A DNA stretch of 24,977 nt, taken from the IMG/VR virus record IMGVR_UViG_3300044703_000147, positions 1 through 24,977 of that record. One strand, given 5' to 3'. The translations under genes and the position numbers were made by a program. The notes under the pieces are model-generated. The model was not told where the DNA came from. It was given only the letters and a program-made list of their open reading frames with translations, and searched no databases. Source of the stretch: a virus. Below, one piece after another: positions 14,461-21,817 of the stretch. Every line of letters starts with the position of its first letter. The first letter of the stretch is position 1.

Positions 14461-14774
14461 GAAGCGCCAGCCCCTCACGGGGCGGCTTCCGCGCGCCCGC
14501 AGAGTCGCCAATTTGGCGACTTACGACACACGTGTCGCTTTTCCAAATGCGAAATCTGTTTCGGATTTGATTAGGTCCCCGGCCGATGACCTTAGGCAAA
14601 TTTGCCGAAGGTTCCAAAGATTCCAAGCCGGAATCTTTTCTGAAATCTGATTTCTAACTGTCATCCGCCGAGTACCGTTTGACCTCACACGGCGGCGAAG
14701 GCGGCAAGTTTCCGAACCGGAATCTTGCCAAAATCCGCCAATTGGCGGTTTTGAACTGGGGAAATTCCCCAGTT
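14461..14774. repeat. Array of about ten small palindromes
   Basis: Consecutive inverted repeats: 14470-14483 (GCCCC/GGGGC); 14504-14520 (8+1+8, GTCGCCAA); 14524-14537 (CGACAC/GTGTCG); 14550-14563 (CGAAA/TTTCG); 14595-14606 (GGCAAATTTGCC); 14616-14638 (9-bp stem AAAGATTCC); 14642-14654 (GAAATC/GATTTC); 14665-14695 (CCGCCG/CGGCGG); 14703-14729 (GGCAAG/CTTGCC with an inner TTCC/GGAA); 14735-14748 (CCGCCAATTGGCGG); 14754-14774 (10+1+10, AACTGGGGAA). They differ in sequence, but many share a central AATT or AAATT. Confidence 0.75.
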
Positions 14775-14790
14775 GAAAAAGTACCGGCGC
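14775..14790 (+). repeat. 16-bp box flanking a palindrome, copy 1
   Basis: GAAAAAGTACCGGCGC follows the 14754-14774 palindrome without a gap. It matches the box inside the small-terminase gene (17673-17688, opposite strand) at 15 of 16 positions. Confidence 0.6.
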
Positions 14791-14940
14791 GGACTTTTTT
14801 ACCCGGCTGGTCCGGGAGGCCGCCTCGATCCCAACTGTTGGAGCATGCTATCTAACACACATCGAAGCAGCGATTCGCGCAAGGTCGGGGACGCGGTTCA
14901 ATGCCCCTTGCGCAAAGCCCAAAAGAGAGGGCGGAAACAC

Positions 14941-15135
14941 ATGCCGGTGAAAATCTTTCACGCCAACAACGACAACGCGATCTACAATATGGAAATCGAA
15001 ATCAACGAATGGCTGGACAAACAGCCTTCGGATGTCACCGTGAAACAAATAAGTACGGCGGTATCATCGACTGCCGAGCACAGCCCACTTCTTGCAGTCA
15101 CGATCTGGTATGTGGGTCCCGATTTTCCAAAATAG
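14941..15135 (+). CDS. Cse60-like small protein
   Basis: A 64-aa protein that begins PVKIFHANNDN and continues with MEIEINEWLDK, then VKQISTAV and a closing beta strand (LAVTIWYVG). This beta-helix-beta-beta order, with a conserved helix containing E-x-x-I-N-x-(W/F)-L, resembles the small Cse60/DUF2758-type family known from sporeformers and various phages; the biochemical role of that family is not established. I chose the ATG at 14941, which has a GAGGG about 12 nt upstream, over an upstream ATG at 14773 whose product would run through the end of the hairpin array. It is plus-strand, opposite to the surrounding operons, so it is likely an independently expressed accessory gene. Confidence 0.5.
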   Translation: MPVKIFHANNDNAIYNMEIEINEWLDKQPSDVTVKQISTAVSSTAEHSPLLAVTIWYVGPDFPK

Positions 15136-15160
15136 AACGCTAGCCGAAGGATTTGAGACT

Positions 15161-15463
15161 ATGGCGCTGGATGATTTTGAAGTTGTTCTGTTCTATGATG
15201 GCCGTAGTGGCACCCTCGAACATGACGGACACTCTTACCCAATTGCGGCATTTGGCGGCACATGCCCCGATGTTGGAGATCGCATACTGAATCCAGGTGC
15301 TTCACCGCGCGCTGGTGAAACGAAGATCGATTTCAATGATCCCGAGCGGCGGACTTTTTGGAAAGTGAAGGAGCGCATCTTCATGCCCGATGCCAAGCCA
15401 CCGCGTTGTATCCTCGTTGCGGAGAACGTTCAGGCGACCATGCGCGAGTCCACATTACTTTGA
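15161..15463 (+). CDS. Hypothetical protein, second gene of the plus-strand pair
   Basis: A 100-aa soluble protein, acidic and beta-rich in its first half, with a central Gly/Pro segment (GGTCPDVGDRILNPG) and a mixed C-terminus. The ATG at 15161 has AAGGA 9 nt upstream. It starts 25 nt after the Cse60-like gene and ends 12 nt from the convergent stop of the cold-shock gene, so the two plus-strand genes form a small insert between minus-strand operons. No family is recognised. Confidence 0.5.
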   Translation: MALDDFEVVLFYDGRSGTLEHDGHSYPIAAFGGTCPDVGDRILNPGASPRAGETKIDFNDPERRTFWKVKERIFMPDAKPPRCILVAENVQATMRESTLL

Positions 15464-15475
15464 TCTCCGCTTGCT

Positions 15476-15685
15476 TCACAGCAGCCGAAGATTGATTGCC
15501 TTCGTTCGCTGCGTCTTGCTGTTCGATCCGATCTCATAGGAGATCGCGTTGCCGGGCCGCAGAAGATCGAGGCCAGCGTCTTGAACCGCAGTGACATGAA
15601 CGAAAATGTCATCCACCCCATCATCGGGCGCGATGAAGCCGTACCCCTTGTCGCTGCTAAACCACTTCACCTTTCCGCTCGGCAT
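15476..15685 (-). CDS. csp: Cold-shock domain protein
   Basis: A complete 69-aa CspA-type protein. It has the RNA-binding motifs RNP1 (KGYGFI, about residues 12-17) and RNP2 (DIFVHV, about 26-31), preceded by the usual GKVKWF start. Such proteins bind single-stranded RNA or DNA and melt secondary structure. The ATG at 15685 has a GGGAG ribosome binding site and lies 13 nt after the large terminase stop, so it is the last gene of the capsid/packaging operon. A phage-borne Csp is not rare, but its place in a late operon and near an array of hairpins is suggestive. Confidence 0.9.
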   Translation of the reverse strand: MPSGKVKWFSSDKGYGFIAPDDGVDDIFVHVTAVQDAGLDLLRPGNAISYEIGSNSKTQRTKAINLRLL

Positions 15686-15698
15686 TACTCGCTCCCGC

Positions 15699-17300
15699 TC
15701 AGACAAAAAGAAACCCATCCGGCCGCGCTTCCGCGTTGCTGTAGACAGACGCGTTCGCGTCGCCGGCCGCCGCACGCGATACCGCCATCCACGCCGCCGC
15801 CGCGCCATCGATCCGATCTCGCGACAGACCTTTGTGCATCACGCGGTTGCCCGCGCTGTCGGTCTTGATCACGATATTTTCGAAATTCCAGCGCAGCACG
15901 GGGTGCCCGCCGTGGCGGAATTTCCGGCTGATGATCGCGCGCTCTAACAGATTGAGCGCTGGCGATTGCGTCACCCAACCTTGCTGCAGGGTGACAACCG
16001 GAAAACCATCTTCAAGCAGCGGGCCTATGACCGGCTGCGCATAGGCTCGGTCGAATGAGATTTCGCGCACGTCATAGGTGGCGCACAGATCGCGGATATG
16101 AAGTTCGATCGCGCGGAAGTCGACCGCGTTCCCAGGCGTCGCCGTGATGAAGCCTTCTTTCGCCCAACGCGGGTATGGCACTTGATCACGATCCGCGCGG
16201 ACCTGAAGGTTGTCTTGCGGAACGAAGAACCACGCCCATACATCGAACCCGTCATCGTCATCCGGCCACGCCGCGAACACGGCCGCGAGATCGGTTGTTG
16301 ATGACATGTCGCCGGATACCCAGCACGGTCGCCCACGAAGCTTTTCAAGATCAACTGCAATTGCGCCTTCGTCATAGACGGCGATGTCGACAAACGGCGC
16401 CGTTGAATGCTGCTGACGAATGCCAAGGTGGAATTGCTGAAACGCGGCGCGATCCGCCGGGCGCTCGCGCGCCTCAAGTGAGAGTTGCCGCAGTGATGGC
16501 AAGTCCGGATAACCATAACGAAGGCCGGGATTGACGGCGTGCCAGATCGCTTCATCGGTCCAATCGCAATCGGCCGGCGCTTCGAAGATGATCGGCAAAA
16601 AACTCGGATCGATGATCTCGCCCGACGCAACCTTCTTTGCATATTCGTAAATCGGAAAATCAGGCGTGTTCGTTCCGGCCCCGGCCGTCGTGGTGATCAC
16701 AAGCAACGAGCCCGCCACCTTGGCGAGGCCGGTTCGGATCGCGTGCCATAGCCCGTCTTTTTTGTGCGCCCACAATTCGTCAACGAGCGCGAACGACGGT
16801 GTGCGCCCGAACTGCGTCGCGGCGTCGGCGCTGATCGCCTCATAGACCGCGCCAGACTTCGGATGAACAATCCGGTTTTTGAAATCCTGCACACGTGCAG
16901 CATTTTTCAGCGCGGGCGTTGCGGCGATGATCCCACACGCCTCATCGAACGCGATGCGCGCTTGCTTCCGATCGGCCGCAGCCGAGAGGCTTTGCCCGCC
17001 CTCGATCCGTTGCGGGCCGAATGTGTGCAAGAGCTCGAGCGCGGCGCCGAGTGAAGTCTTGCGGTTGCCGCGTCCGACTTGCAAATAGACCACGCGGCAC
17101 AGCCGATTTCCGTCCGCGTCGCACGGGCCATAGATTTTCTGGATGATGCGCGTCTGCCATTCATCGAACGTCAACGCGCGATCCGGCTTTCGGCTTTTCG
17201 GATGATGCAGGATGCCGAGAAATTTCAGCGCACGCGCCGCGTCGCCGCGCGGATCATCAATCGGAGATCCATCAAAGAGCCATTCGGGACCGGACAGCAT
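15699..17300 (-). CDS. terL: Phage terminase large subunit (HK97-like)
   Basis: A 533-aa packaging motor protein of the Terminase_1 type. The ATPase part has a Walker A-like VGRGNRKTS (Lys81, Thr82), in a variant form with Arg in place of the usual Gly, and a Walker B FALVDELW (Asp174, Glu175). The nuclease part carries the expected acidic residues: Asp331 (SGDMSS), Asp417 (ISFDRAY) and Asp495/Asp498 (DRIDGAAA). It should cut concatemeric DNA and pump it through the portal. It overlaps the end of the small terminase by one base. Length and motif order are complete, so the gene appears intact. Confidence 0.95.
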   Translation of the reverse strand: MLSGPEWLFDGSPIDDPRGDAARALKFLGILHHPKSRKPDRALTFDEWQTRIIQKIYGPCDADGNRLCRVVYLQVGRGNRKTSLGAALELLHTFGPQRIEGGQSLSAAADRKQARIAFDEACGIIAATPALKNAARVQDFKNRIVHPKSGAVYEAISADAATQFGRTPSFALVDELWAHKKDGLWHAIRTGLAKVAGSLLVITTTAGAGTNTPDFPIYEYAKKVASGEIIDPSFLPIIFEAPADCDWTDEAIWHAVNPGLRYGYPDLPSLRQLSLEARERPADRAAFQQFHLGIRQQHSTAPFVDIAVYDEGAIAVDLEKLRGRPCWVSGDMSSTTDLAAVFAAWPDDDDGFDVWAWFFVPQDNLQVRADRDQVPYPRWAKEGFITATPGNAVDFRAIELHIRDLCATYDVREISFDRAYAQPVIGPLLEDGFPVVTLQQGWVTQSPALNLLERAIISRKFRHGGHPVLRWNFENIVIKTDSAGNRVMHKGLSRDRIDGAAAAWMAVSRAAAGDANASVYSNAEARPDGFLFV

Positions 17301-17818
17301 CAGAGATCAAATTCGTTGTTGCGACTGCTGAAGAGATCGGGGCCGTCGGGACGGAGTTGCTTTCGCGAACGCGCGGTCGGCGAGAGGCCCAATTCGGCGC
17401 CGAGCCGCGCAACGGTTTCGCGCGACGATCGCAGCAAGCCGGTCGACGGGTGAGGCTTGCGGGCGCCGCTCGCGCCGACAACCGAATCGCCTTCCGCCGC
17501 GATGCTGATTTCGAGCCGCAGTAGCGTGGCCTGGGCGAGTACAAAACTCGTCACCATGCCCGACATGCTGTCTTTCCAAAGCCGCCGCTCGCGGAGATCG
17601 GTTACGACGCGATGCCATTCGGCCGCGATGGCTTCCGGCAATTCCACGGGCGGCGCTACCGGAGAAAGTTCAGCGCCAGTACTTTTTCCCGACTGCGGAA
17701 TTTCCGCAGTAGAAATGCCACACTCTGCGGCATTTAAAGGTTCCGTGTCAGAACCTTTAAACGGTACTTCTTCGGAACCATTTTCCACAACGCGAAGCTC
17801 CGGCCTTGCGCCCCTCAT
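17300..17818 (-). CDS. terS: Phage terminase small subunit (P27 family)
   Basis: A 172-aa DNA-recognition subunit. It has the P27-type layout: LPEAIAAEWHRVVTDLRERRLW (about 59-80), a helical centre with VLAQATLLRLEISI, and the typical ending LGLSPTARSRKQLR. It should bind the element's packaging site and load TerL. It sits directly between the HNH gene (ATGA overlap) and terL. Residues about 16-50 look like a Ser/Thr/Gly-rich insertion coded by a run of palindromes (17692-17760); this part is unlike the rest of the family. Confidence 0.85.
   Translation of the reverse strand: MRGARPELRVVENGSEEVPFKGSDTEPLNAAECGISTAEIPQSGKSTGAELSPVAPPVELPEAIAAEWHRVVTDLRERRLWKDSMSGMVTSFVLAQATLLRLEISIAAEGDSVVGASGARKPHPSTGLLRSSRETVARLGAELGLSPTARSRKQLRPDGPDLFSSRNNEFDL
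17673..17688 (-). repeat. 16-bp box flanking a palindrome, copy 2 (inside terS)
   Basis: On the minus strand this reads GAAAAAGTACTGGCGC, 15/16 identical to 14775-14790. It lies 3 nt from the palindrome at 17692-17710, in the same order and orientation as copy 1. Confidence 0.6.
17692..17760. repeat. Palindrome cluster inside the terS reading frame
   Basis: Three inverted repeats are packed into 69 nt of coding sequence: 17692-17710 (9+1+9, ACTGCGGAA), 17713-17735 (AAATGCC/GGCATTT) and 17734-17760 (10-bp stem TTAAAGGTTC, 7-nt loop). They keep the frame open and code for a Ser/Thr/Gly/Pro-rich segment. Confidence 0.7.
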
Positions 17819-18186
17819 CGGAACAACCCTTCCGCGCGGACGGGATTTCCGAATCCGCCTTCACGGCTCGCCGACTTCCGGCTGTTGCAGCCGCGCGCCA
17901 TCGGCTGCCAATTCGTCTTGTCCCAGAACAGCCGCAGGTTCCCCTTATGCGGGATGCGATGGTCGACCATGTTGGCGACCTGTCCGCAGCCGCACGCGCA
18001 AAATCTGTTTCCAGGCATCGCGAGGAATTCCTTCGACTCGCGTTCCCATCTTTTGTCATAGCCGCGCTGCCGCGCATTCGGGCGGCTGCGCTCGACCTCG
18101 ATCCTGCGTCGCTGTGAGCAAATGCAGGTCGCGCCACTCGCAACCAAGAGGCCACAGCCGCAAATTCGTGGGGCGATCCTCGGCAT
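17815..18186 (-). CDS. HNH endonuclease of the packaging module
   Basis: A 123-aa nuclease. The active-site motif appears as VDHRIPH (Asp75, His76), Asn92 in TNWQPM, and CNSRKS (Cys100-Lys104). Cysteine pairs around residues 63-67 (CACGCG) should bind structural zinc. HNH proteins encoded beside P27-type small terminases in HK97-like phages assist TerL in cutting at cos sites. The ATG at 18186 is 5 nt after the previous gene's stop, and its own stop overlaps the terS start (ATGA). A longer upstream frame exists but would lie inside the 129-aa gene. Confidence 0.88.
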   Translation of the reverse strand: MPRIAPRICGCGLLVASGATCICSQRRRIEVERSRPNARQRGYDKRWERESKEFLAMPGNRFCACGCGQVANMVDHRIPHKGNLRLFWDKTNWQPMARGCNSRKSASREGGFGNPVRAEGLFR

Positions 18187-18191
18187 GATCG

Positions 18192-18581
18192 CTATCCCAA
18201 CACGTTGATTTCGATACGGATGCATTCGCCCCGATCGAACACAGGTGCTACGCGCTGCACCGTCTTGGACGCACCGCGAAGGAACAGGGTATCGGTCGTG
18301 ATCGGCAATCTCGGGTCCGTGGGCGTGATGATCACGCCTGTCGCGGCCGGCGTCTTTCCGCCAGGCCATTGCTGCTGATTGATGTGCGTCGGGCTGCATA
18401 TAATGAAAAAATTCTGTTGCGAGATATTGCCGATCAACTGTTCCACCGTGAGCGCTCGCACGATTGCGGGGATGCGACATTGCACGAATGATTGATTGGT
18501 CGTGCCGACGGTGCGGCGCAAATAAATTTGTTCGCCCCGCCGCGCCAACCTCCGGTCAAGCTGTGCAAGTAACGCATTCAT
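18192..18581 (-). CDS. Head-closure / head-tail adaptor-like protein
   Basis: A 129-aa protein with an N-terminal helix (LLAQLDRRLARRG) followed by mostly beta structure (QIYLRRT..., TDTLFLRG, RIEINVLG). Size, the helix-then-beta-barrel plan and its place between the gp6-like connector and the HNH/terminase genes match neck proteins that seal the filled head and receive the tail. It starts 2 nt before the end of the upstream gene's spacer and is coupled in the operon. The call rests on position and general fold pattern; primary sequence similarity to named adaptors is weak by eye. Confidence 0.5.
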   Translation of the reverse strand: MNALLAQLDRRLARRGEQIYLRRTVGTTNQSFVQCRIPAIVRALTVEQLIGNISQQNFFIICSPTHINQQQWPGGKTPAATGVIITPTDPRLPITTDTLFLRGASKTVQRVAPVFDRGECIRIEINVLG

Positions 18582-18583
18582 CT

Positions 18584-18994
18584 TTAGGCAACGCTTACCT
18601 TCACGCTGAATGCCGTGTTGCTGTACGTGCCCGTCGTGGTGATCTTCGCGCGAAGCGCTGACCCTAGGATTCCGTCAATTGCGGTATCATCCGCCATCGA
18701 TCCGTCGCTCGGCGTTAGCTGCGTGAGCTTCGGCGTGAGCTTGCTGAAATTCAGCAGTACGGTCTCGCTGGCCGCACCGAATGCGATACAAGCGATATCG
18801 ATCCACGTCTGCCCATCATCCAATGTCGTTTGGATGTATGCCTTCGCGGTGGTCCCGCCCGAACCCCATGACAGCTTCGCCTCGACAGTGGCGGCGAGCA
18901 TCCCTTCCAGATTTTGGATGGGAGTTTGCGCAACCCCTGACAGCGCCGTCGTGATTGCAAGATCGCACAGTGAGTAATCGCCGGGGTTCAACAT
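18584..18994 (-). CDS. Virion-associated hypothetical protein
   Basis: A 136-aa, beta-rich protein (alternating Thr/Val/Ile; segments such as GTTAKAYIQTTLDDGQTW and NTAFSVKVSVA at the end). It looks like a small jelly-roll or Ig-type structural protein. It starts 7 nt after the connector's stop and ends 2 nt before the head-closure gene, so it belongs to the head/neck operon. A neck or decoration role is inferred from context and beta content only. The start at 18994 was taken because upstream sequence overlaps the connector gene. Confidence 0.5.
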   Translation of the reverse strand: MLNPGDYSLCDLAITTALSGVAQTPIQNLEGMLAATVEAKLSWGSGGTTAKAYIQTTLDDGQTWIDIACIAFGAASETVLLNFSKLTPKLTQLTPSDGSMADDTAIDGILGSALRAKITTTGTYSNTAFSVKVSVA

Positions 18995-19001
18995 TTGCTT
19001 T

Positions 19002-19589
19002 TCATCCGCCTGCTGGCTTGCGCAGTTTCTCAATGAGATTTTCAGCTTCCGGCGAGGATCCCGCGTCGAAATACGAGGATGATCCGGCGCCGTCCGTCGT
19101 CTCGCTGCGGAGCATTGGATCGCGCGGCGCGGAGTAGCGATATTGATTGACGAAGATGATCGCCAAGCGCTCGACGCCTTCCGGGAGATCACTGATCGCT
19201 GCGTAGCCCGCCGTGTAGGTCACGACGATCTTGCCGCGCGGCCAATGCCAGCCGCGGTCATCGCGCAGCCGGTTCAGTTCGCCGGTTTGAGTGACAAGCT
19301 CATAGTCCGTCGTTTCGAGCGTCGAATCGTTTTCGACAATCGACGCGATCGCGCTCACGGGAAAGCGGCTCAGTAGCAATCCATCTTGCCGGCATGTGAG
19401 GCGGAACGTTTCGCTGACCGTCTCTTCCGCGAACACGCGGTTCAATCGTTTCGAGACTTCACCGCTCGCTTGGGTGATCCAGCGCGCAAGCTTTTCATCT
19501 TCGCTGCGATCGGTGATGCCAAGCTCCGATTTCACCGTGGCGAGCAAGGTGAGATCGTAGCTCTCGGCGGGCGTCGTGACGGTGAGCAT
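19002..19589 (-). CDS. gp6-like head-tail connector protein
   Basis: A 195-aa protein with the typical beginning of gp6-like connectors: an early helix with LATVKSELGITDRSEDEKLARWITQA, meaning a four-helix domain that docks onto the portal ring, then a strand-rich segment (VVTYTAGYA, DLPEGVERLAIIFVNQY). In HK97-like phages this ring forms the first connector between portal and tail. I chose the ATG at 19589 with its AGGACAAG site; an upstream GTG at 19682 would add 31 very basic residues. It marks this element as having a head prepared to accept a siphovirus-type tail. Confidence 0.75.
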   Translation of the reverse strand: MLTVTTPAESYDLTLLATVKSELGITDRSEDEKLARWITQASGEVSKRLNRVFAEETVSETFRLTCRQDGLLLSRFPVSAIASIVENDSTLETTDYELVTQTGELNRLRDDRGWHWPRGKIVVTYTAGYAAISDLPEGVERLAIIFVNQYRYSAPRDPMLRSETTDGAGSSSYFDAGSSPEAENLIEKLRKPAGG

Positions 19590-19721
19590 TTCTTGTCCTG
19601 AGAATTTGCGACGGGCGCGAGGTGCCTTCGGCTTCGGTCGGGATGATCCTTTGCTTGTGCGCGCACGCGCCCGTCGCTTCACCCCGGCGCGATGGAGCCG
19701 CCCATTCGCCGGGGCATTCGA

Positions 19722-20147
19722 TTACGTTCCGATTGCAGTCCATCCGAAGGTTTCGGTGCCGGTGGATGCGATCAGGGTCGGGTCGGAGTTGCTGGTTGGT
19801 TTCCACGCGTAGACCGACACGGTTCCGGCTGAGGACGTGTAAGTCAGTGTCGTGGTGCCGACGCCTGGCGCGGCCGATCCCTTCAGCGTGGCAGAGAAGC
19901 CCGTGACAGTACTGAGGCCGGTCACCACCGGCGTCGGGTTTGATCCGTCCAGCGCCGTCTCGCCTCGGGCAACCAGATAGCCTGCGGCGACGCCAGCGGT
20001 CGGGGCGGCGACGGCTGCGGCGAGCGCCGCCGTCTTGTCGGCGCCCGCGATCTTCAACGCGCCACCGGAGACGATATCGATTTCGCCTCCGATGACGGTG
20101 CGAGCGCCGCCCTGCTCGTTATAGTTTGCGACGTTCGCCGCGCTCAT
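19722..20147 (-). CDS. Virion fibre- or decoration-like protein
   Basis: A 141-aa protein that starts with NYNEQGGARTVIGGEIDIVSGG, a pattern known from small phage head-fibre or decoration proteins. A low-complexity Ala stretch follows, then a beta-rich, Thr/Ser/Gly-rich C-terminal domain that reads like a short fibre or Ig fold. Its ATG overlaps the previous gene's stop (ATGA). It lies two genes after the capsid gene, the normal place for capsid decoration proteins. Exact role is inference. Confidence 0.55.
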   Translation of the reverse strand: MSAANVANYNEQGGARTVIGGEIDIVSGGALKIAGADKTAALAAAVAAPTAGVAAGYLVARGETALDGSNPTPVVTGLSTVTGFSATLKGSAAPGVGTTTLTYTSSAGTVSVYAWKPTSNSDPTLIASTGTETFGWTAIGT

Positions 20148-20584
20148 GACGTTGCCTGGGTGACCGGGGCGCTGTTCGGATCGCCCAAGATGCACAAGAC
20201 GCTGAGCAGAGCCGCGCTGGCATTGGCGGCCGGCGTGATGGTCATGCGGGTGTATTGCTTGAAGCCGATATAGCCGAGCTTGCGGACCTGATTGTCGCTG
20301 TCGAAGGCGAAGGCAGCGGCCGTTTCCGGTGCGGTCCCCGTCGTCTGCGAGATCATATCCGCGTCGGCGACGGCAACAGCGCCGGTCATGTCGGATGCGT
20401 CGCTCTCTTCGAGCAGAACAACCGCCGTCATGTCCGCGTCGGCAATCGAGCCGAGCGCAATGACGTAGGTTGCGCTCTCATAGCCCAGATGATTGATGAT
20501 CTGGCCGACTTGCGCGGTATTGTCGCCAACCGAAACGGGAGAGATAACCCGCTTCACTTGGATGTTGTGTGCCATGTCTTCCAT
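20144..20584 (-). CDS. Capsid-proximal virion-type protein
   Basis: A 146-aa protein with IQVKRVISPVSVGDNTAQVGQII near the start and a C-terminal GYIGFKQYTRMTITPAAN followed by LLSVLCILGDPNSAP. I recognise this as a type found just after the capsid gene in many proteobacterial phages, probably a capsid-associated or decoration protein, though its function is not firmly known to me. The ATG at 20584 has GGAG 7 nt upstream. A 16-bp palindrome (20622-20637) lies in the short gap between this gene and the capsid gene. Confidence 0.6.
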   Translation of the reverse strand: MEDMAHNIQVKRVISPVSVGDNTAQVGQIINHLGYESATYVIALGSIADADMTAVVLLEESDASDMTGAVAVADADMISQTTGTAPETAAAFAFDSDNQVRKLGYIGFKQYTRMTITPAANASAALLSVLCILGDPNSAPVTQATS

Positions 20585-20621
20585 GGAAGTTCTCCGAATT
20601 GAAAATTGGGTTGAGGCCGCA

Positions 20622-20637
20622 TGCGCCAATTGGCGCA
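20622..20637. repeat. 16-bp AATT-centred palindrome after the capsid gene
   Basis: TGCGCCAATTGGCGCA is a perfect palindrome in the 69-nt gap between the capsid gene and the next gene. It has the same style as the palindromes at 14461-14774. It may shape mRNA stability or levels after the highly expressed capsid gene. Confidence 0.65.
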
Positions 20638-20653
20638 GGCGATCCGGGGTTGA

Positions 20654-21817
20654 TCAGCTCGTGGCGATCTTCAGCTTGCGGATCGTTTCCGCGCGCACCA
20701 CGCGGGCGCCGACACGGCGCCGAGCATGGAAGCGGGTGAGCCCGCTGGTTGCTTGCGTGTAGGGATCGCGGATCAGGGACAGCGCCACGCGATCGTAAAT
20801 CCGGAAGCCACTGGCGAAATCGCCGAAGGCAACCGGATAGGCGTTCGCGGCGATGTCGGGCATGTCGACGGCTTCGACCGCCGGTCGCCCAAGGATCGTT
20901 TCCGGCTGCCCCGCCGCAAGGCCGGGTTGCCAGAGATATTGACCCTGACCATCCTTCAGCTTGCGGATCGCGGCGAGCGTCGACCCGTTGAGCATGAACA
21001 CGGCTCGCTGCCGATAGAACGGCGCGAGCGCGTAGAAGAGATCGATCAGGCCATCGGCCTGGATCAGCGTGGCATGGCCGCCGGCGGTATAACTCAGGTT
21101 GGTGTCGCTCATGAAGCCGAGCGGCTTCTTGGTGCCGTTGCCCGAGACGAAGGCCGCGCCTTCCGCGCGTCCGAACTCTTCGGCAACGTCGAAAGCGACC
21201 TCCGCGCCTACGTCGACCGCAGCGTCTTCCAACAGCTTGTTGGAAACATCGACGTAGCAGGCCATTTCATCGATCGGAATTTCCGCCTGCCCGTAGGTGC
21301 TTTCGCTTTCGGTACGGGTTTCCGTCTCGCCAACCCAACTGGCGGTCGGGCGTCCCGTGCGCTTCGGGATGATCACAGCGCCGCTGGCCGTCTGTCCGAC
21401 GCGAGCCGCTTGCCGAACGGGCGAATATTGGACGATATTTTTGTCGACCTCCGCGACGAAATCCTCTTCGGCGAGATAGCCGCCCGCTGTGTCATCGGAC
21501 ATGCGCAACGTCTTGACCTCATCGGCGGAGAGCGCTTCGCGGCCTTTGCGGAGGAAGGTTTCGAACGCCTTGCGCTCGATCACCTTCGTTTCGGATTTGA
21601 TTTCCGCGCCGGGCCGCTTCGCCTTCGCGACCTCGATGTCAACTTTGTCGTTGACCTTTTTGATTTCGCCCGTGATGCCAGCGAGCTTTTGATCGAGCGC
21701 AGCCGAAAGCGCCTCGATCGCCTTCACGGGATCAGGATCGCCGCCACTTTCGTCCTTGAATTCGAGCGGCGTGAGGGCGGTATGCCCGCGCCAATCGTTA
21801 TCGCGATAGTGTTTCAT
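20654..21817 (-). CDS. HK97-family major capsid protein
   Basis: A 387-aa capsid protein. Residues 1-95 form a charged, coiled-coil delta domain that acts as internal scaffold and is normally removed by the protease. The mature fold begins around SDDTAGGYLAEEDF, followed by VIIPKRTG, ASWVGETET (E-loop region), the long spine helix (about 200-230) with GRAEGAAFVSGNGTKKPLG, and the A-domain with LNGSTLAAIRKLKD and ILGRPAVEAVDMP. Several hundred copies would form the shell. The start overlaps the protease stop (ATGA), so expression is tightly coupled. The gene looks complete. Confidence 0.95.
   Translation of the reverse strand: MKHYRDNDWRGHTALTPLEFKDESGGDPDPVKAIEALSAALDQKLAGITGEIKKVNDKVDIEVAKAKRPGAEIKSETKVIERKAFETFLRKGREALSADEVKTLRMSDDTAGGYLAEEDFVAEVDKNIVQYSPVRQAARVGQTASGAVIIPKRTGRPTASWVGETETRTESESTYGQAEIPIDEMACYVDVSNKLLEDAAVDVGAEVAFDVAEEFGRAEGAAFVSGNGTKKPLGFMSDTNLSYTAGGHATLIQADGLIDLFYALAPFYRQRAVFMLNGSTLAAIRKLKDGQGQYLWQPGLAAGQPETILGRPAVEAVDMPDIAANAYPVAFGDFASGFRIYDRVALSLIRDPYTQATSGLTRFHARRRVGARVVRAETIRKLKIATS

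Larger units (their letters stand above)
14293..14940. other. Long gene-free region holding a hairpin array
   Basis: About 650 nt separate divergent gene groups: a minus-strand gene on the left and plus-strand genes on the right. No convincing coding frame was found. From 14461 to 14790 it holds a dense run of small inverted repeats (separate entry). The part from 14800 to 14940 should contain the promoter of the plus-strand pair, but no clear -35/-10 was found. Confidence 0.5.

Noticed and set aside
14461-14790. CRISPR array
   Set aside because: The repeats are palindromes of differing sequence without constant repeat-spacer units, and no cas gene is present.
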